Position numbers and translations under genes: made by a program. From positions 1-7,764 of the forward strand of contig CALFYB010000209.1 in the NCBI GenBank assembly GCA_937952995.1: DNA of 7,764 nt. The letters run 5' to 3'. The notes under the pieces are model-generated. The model made no database searches. It saw only the letters and a list, made by a program, of their open reading frames with translations, and was not told where the DNA came from. The stretch is from an uncultured Caulobacteraceae bacterium. GTDB taxonomy: Bacteria; Pseudomonadota; Alphaproteobacteria; Caulobacterales; Caulobacteraceae. Below, piece by piece: positions 5,958-7,764 of this stretch (position 1 is its first letter; each line of letters opens with the position of its first letter).

Positions 5958-6866
5958 GTGACCATAGCGTCATTGCAGCAACAGACCCTCGCCAGTCCGG
6001 CGATCTTTGCAGGCCTTGGCTTGCATACGGGCCAACATGTGCGCGTGGCGGTTCGTCCCGCAGCGGCCTGGTCTGGGATTGTGTTTGTGCGCACCGATGT
6101 CACGGACCTTGACAATCGCGTGCCTGTGTCTGGTGAGGCTGTGGTGCAGACCCAGCTTGGCACTGTGATCGGCAATGCAGACAAGGTTACGGTCTCGACC
6201 ATCGAGCACCTGATGGCCGCCCTGTGCGCCCTTGGCATCGACAATGCGGTTGTTGAGCTGGATGGCCCTGAGGTGCCGATCATGGACGGCTCGTCCGAGC
6301 CTTTTGTGCAGCTTCTGGATCGGGCAGGGCGTCGCCGCCAGGATGCGCCGCGCCGCTATATTGAGATTACAGCCCCGATTGAGGTCGTTGACGGTGACAA
6401 GCGCGCCTCGCTGACCCCGGCTGACGGGTTCGAAGTGGCCTTCGAGATTGCCTTCGCCTCTTCGGCCATCGGTCGTCAGCGGGTCGATCTGCATATGAAC
6501 GAGGCGGCTTTCCGCAAGGAACTGTCCAACTGCCGCACCTTTGGCTTCCTGCATGAGGTTGAGGCCCTGCGCCGCATTGGCCTAGCGCGCGGCGGTTCGA
6601 TGGAAAATGCAGTGGTCATTGATGGCGACCGCGTGTTGAACCCGGAAGGTCTGCGTCGTCGCGACGAGTTCGTGCGGCACAAGGCGCTAGATGCGATCGG
6701 CGACCTCTATGTGCTCGGCGCGCCGATCATTGGCCGGTTTGAGGGTATCCTTGCGGGTCACGGTCTAAACAACGCCGTCGTGCGTGAGTTGATGGCTCGG
6801 CCGGATGCTTGGCGTATTCGCGTGCCAGCCGAAGAGACGGTCATGGATATGGCCCGCGCCGGTTAA
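5958..6866 (+). CDS. lpxC: UDP-3-O-acyl-N-acetylglucosamine deacetylase LpxC
   Basis: LpxC is a cytoplasmic zinc amidase that removes the N-acetyl group from UDP-3-O-acyl-GlcNAc, the committed step of lipid A synthesis. From GTG 5958 the product has 302 residues, the usual size. Family motifs are LGLHTGQHVRV near the start, STIEHLMAAL with zinc ligand His84, and PEVPIMDGSSEPF (104-116). NCRTFGF lies at 191-197 and GSMENAVVID at 213-222. EFVRHKALDAIGDL holds zinc ligands His241 and Asp245, and GHGLNNAVVRELM holds catalytic His268. Both repeated domains are complete. The GTG start is preferred because GGAAGG lies seven bases upstream and because family members begin shortly before the GLHTG motif. 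In-frame ATG 5928 and ATG 5847 would add 10 or 37 residues without family support. Placement after ftsZ is common in alphaproteobacteria and links outer-membrane supply to division. Confidence 0.95.
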   Translation: MTIASLQQQTLASPAIFAGLGLHTGQHVRVAVRPAAAWSGIVFVRTDVTDLDNRVPVSGEAVVQTQLGTVIGNADKVTVSTIEHLMAALCALGIDNAVVELDGPEVPIMDGSSEPFVQLLDRAGRRRQDAPRRYIEITAPIEVVDGDKRASLTPADGFEVAFEIAFASSAIGRQRVDLHMNEAAFRKELSNCRTFGFLHEVEALRRIGLARGGSMENAVVIDGDRVLNPEGLRRRDEFVRHKALDAIGDLYVLGAPIIGRFEGILAGHGLNNAVVRELMARPDAWRIRVPAEETVMDMARAG

Positions 6867-6889
6867 GCGACTTCTCCCAACCCCAATAG

Positions 6890-6923
6890 AAAAGGGCCGC
6901 TCCCGTGAAGGAGCGGCCCTTTT
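6890..6923. terminator. Bidirectional intrinsic terminator between lpxC and sciP
   Basis: A perfect 14-bp inverted repeat, AAAAGGGCCGCTCC (6890-6903) and GGAGCGGCCCTTTT (6910-6923), encloses the loop CGTGAA. The A/T ends of the stem give a T run on whichever strand is transcribed, so it can end lpxC mRNA (24 bases after its stop) and sciP mRNA (17 bases after its stop). The convergent gene arrangement fits this double role. Confidence 0.93.
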
Positions 6924-6940
6924 GCTTTAGATCGATAGTC

Positions 6941-7222
6941 CTAGCGGTATTGCTGAATGCGCGTCGTGCGCAGTCCGGCCAGCCCGTGGCTTTCAATCGA
7001 CTTTTGCCAACCCGAAAATTCTTCGTTGGTTAGTCCGTAGCGCTCGCAAGCTTCGTCGAGGGACAGAAGTCCTCCGCTAACCGCGACCACCACCTCGGCC
7101 TTACGACGGATCACCCAACGCTGGGTATCCGAGGGTGGCAAGTCCGAGAGGGTCAAGGGCGCGCCGGTTGGACCGATCACGTACTTCTCGCCTTTGCTAT
7201 TGAGGCGTTGCTGTTGCAACAT
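6941..7222 (-). CDS. sciP: CtrA inhibitor SciP (DUF1153 family)
   Basis: The 93-residue product is a small helix-turn-helix protein of the DUF1153 family, restricted to alphaproteobacteria. In Caulobacter, SciP accumulates in swarmer cells and blocks activation by the master regulator CtrA; contact with CtrA and direct DNA binding have both been reported. Visible here are an N-terminal segment KYVIGPTGAPLTLSDLPP (13-30), a basic helix TQRWVIRRKAEVVVAV (33-48), and the putative HTH LLSLDEACERYGLTNEEFSGW (52-72). The C-terminus HGLAGLRTTRIQQYR is the most conserved part of the family. Length and motifs are complete. The start at 7222 is preceded by AGAAAGG (complement of 7232-7238), nine bases away, which lies within an inverted repeat. 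sciP follows flgE in the same direction, an arrangement I recall from Caulobacter, where sciP lies beside hook genes. Confidence 0.92.
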   Translation of the reverse strand: MLQQQRLNSKGEKYVIGPTGAPLTLSDLPPSDTQRWVIRRKAEVVVAVSGGLLSLDEACERYGLTNEEFSGWQKSIESHGLAGLRTTRIQQYR

Positions 7223-7387
7223 GGCTTTTCGCCTTTCTCACCATCACTGTTGAAGGCGAAAATAGGTGAGACGCGATAACATCGACTTAATCGGCATAGT
7301 AAAAATTTGACTAATTTCCACTTTTCCACCCATCAAAAGTATACAAAACGTTACCGCGATATATTCACCTGTCGTTAGGACTGGTTA
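7223..7387 (-). promoter_or_regulatory. flgE-sciP intergenic region (presumed sciP promoter and leader)
   Basis: These 165 bases are A/T-rich compared with the genes around them. No intrinsic terminator for flgE is visible, so part of sciP expression may come from flgE read-through. On the minus strand, the complement of 7299-7314 reads TTAG-N7-TTTA-C, matching six of eight CtrA core positions, a weak candidate. In Caulobacter sciP transcription is activated by CtrA. A convincing -35/-10 pair or a sigma-54 element was not found. The end nearest sciP holds the inverted repeats described separately. Confidence 0.45.
7226..7262 (-). repeat. Inverted repeat covering the sciP ribosome-binding site
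   Basis: A perfect 10-bp inverted repeat, TTTTCGCCTT (7226-7235) and AAGGCGAAAA (7253-7262), is separated by 17 bases. In the sciP transcript the downstream arm occupies positions -4 to -13 before the start codon and contains the AAGG of the Shine-Dalgarno sequence, so the folded stem would hide the ribosome-binding site. No T run follows it, so it is not a terminator. It could instead be a protein-binding operator. Confidence 0.7.
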
Positions 7388-7764
7388 TTATCTCTTAATG
7401 CTTATGAGTTCATCAAGCATTTGGTCCGATGTTGTAATAATCTTTGATGATGCTGAGTAAGCTCTTTGAGTAGTTATGAGGCCTGTGAATTCTAATGACA
7501 GGTCTACATTGGACCCTTCAAGGTTACCGCCCTGAATCTTACCTACGCCGGTTGAGCCCGCCGTGTTCAAAATGTAATTTCCGCTAGTGGATGAGGCGGT
7601 AAAGAGGCCTCCAGTCCCAGCATTAAGCCCGTCAGGGTTGGTAAATGTTGCAACTGCGATCTGAGAGAGCTGGCGGATTGAACCATTATCAAAGACGGCG
7701 CTAACAAAGCCTTCTTCATCGACCTCGATACTGACCTGGTTACCAAAGGCGGTGCCGTTGGCAC
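7388..7764 (-). CDS. flgE: Flagellar hook protein FlgE, C-terminal part
   Basis: The minus-strand frame is open from the window edge (first full codon at 7762) to a TAA at 7388-7390, giving the last 124 residues of a flagellar hook subunit. FlgE polymerises into the extracellular hook, the universal joint joining rod to filament. Seen are EVDEEGFVSAVFDNGS with LSQIAVATFTNPDGL, then GTGGLFTASSTSGNYIL. NLEGSNVDLSLEFTGLITTQRAYSAS follows, and the D0 coiled end is KIITTSDQMLDELISIKR. The SNVDLS...TQRAY block and the heptad-like terminal helix are the hallmark of FlgE/FlgG axial proteins. The hook type is favoured over rod because of the FDNGS and IAVATFTNP strands. An apparent start at TTG 7570 is an internal leucine codon; the gene begins beyond the window. 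It is in line with sciP, 165 bases upstream of it. Confidence 0.92.
   Translation of the reverse strand, partial: ANGTAFGNQVSIEVDEEGFVSAVFDNGSIRQLSQIAVATFTNPDGLNAGTGGLFTASSTSGNYILNTAGSTGVGKIQGGNLEGSNVDLSLEFTGLITTQRAYSASSKIITTSDQMLDELISIKR

Noticed and set aside
7199..7246. Minus-strand upstream reading frame of 15 codons beginning in the sciP leader loop and ending inside sciP
   Set aside because: It has no ribosome-binding site and could arise by chance, though it might matter if the leader proves to be regulatory.
7226..7271. True H-type pseudoknot formed by both leader stems at once
   Set aside because: There are no bases to bridge the 7-bp stem between A' and B', so simultaneous full formation is sterically unlikely; competition is the better model.
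7567..7764. Second minus-strand frame at the right edge
   Set aside because: It is out of frame with the clear FlgE translation over the same bases and has no family resemblance.

Overview
The window reads as chromosome of an alphaproteobacterium of the Caulobacterales, probably Caulobacteraceae. The evidence is an alphaproteobacterial ddl-ftsQ-ftsA-ftsZ-lpxC order, an FtsZ with a long linker ending in EIPSFLRRLAN, and a full-length SciP (DUF1153, the small CtrA inhibitor) next to a flagellar hook gene. A CtrA-type box and two GANTC (CcrM) sites lie upstream of ftsZ. The genus cannot be fixed from sequence alone.

Layout. Positions 1 to about 420 hold, on the minus strand, part of a podovirus-type virion protein resembling the P22 gp10 packaged-DNA stabilization/tail accessory family. 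It abuts abruptly the 3' end of an M28-family zinc aminopeptidase gene on the plus strand (about 412-675). Both genes are broken at the joint, which is either a prophage or recombination scar or an assembly/library chimera. Positions 718-5742 hold the plus-strand division and wall cluster: ddl (D-Ala-D-Ala ligase), ftsQ, ftsA, a 250-bp regulatory gap, and ftsZ with its own terminator. lpxC (lipid A synthesis) follows at 5958-6866. A perfect 14-bp stem at 6890-6923 serves as a shared terminator between lpxC and the convergent sciP (6941-7222, minus). Upstream of sciP is a 165-bp gap with interleaved inverted repeats over its ribosome-binding site, and then the 3' part of flgE (7388-7764, minus, running off the window).

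How the genes work together. Ddl makes the D-Ala-D-Ala dipeptide for peptidoglycan. FtsZ forms the Z-ring, FtsA anchors it to the membrane, and FtsQ links it to the periplasmic divisome. LpxC commits UDP-GlcNAc-derived precursor to lipid A, so septal wall and outer-membrane supply sit together. SciP antagonises CtrA, the cell-cycle regulator whose site is seen upstream of ftsZ, and FlgE is a late flagellar product under the same cell-cycle programme. The window therefore puts a CtrA-pathway target and a CtrA inhibitor about 3 kb apart.

The points most worth a second look are the phage/peptidase joint, the ftsZ regulatory region, and the possible RNA switch in the sciP leader. The remaining genes look intact and ordinary; no new multi-gene system was found.
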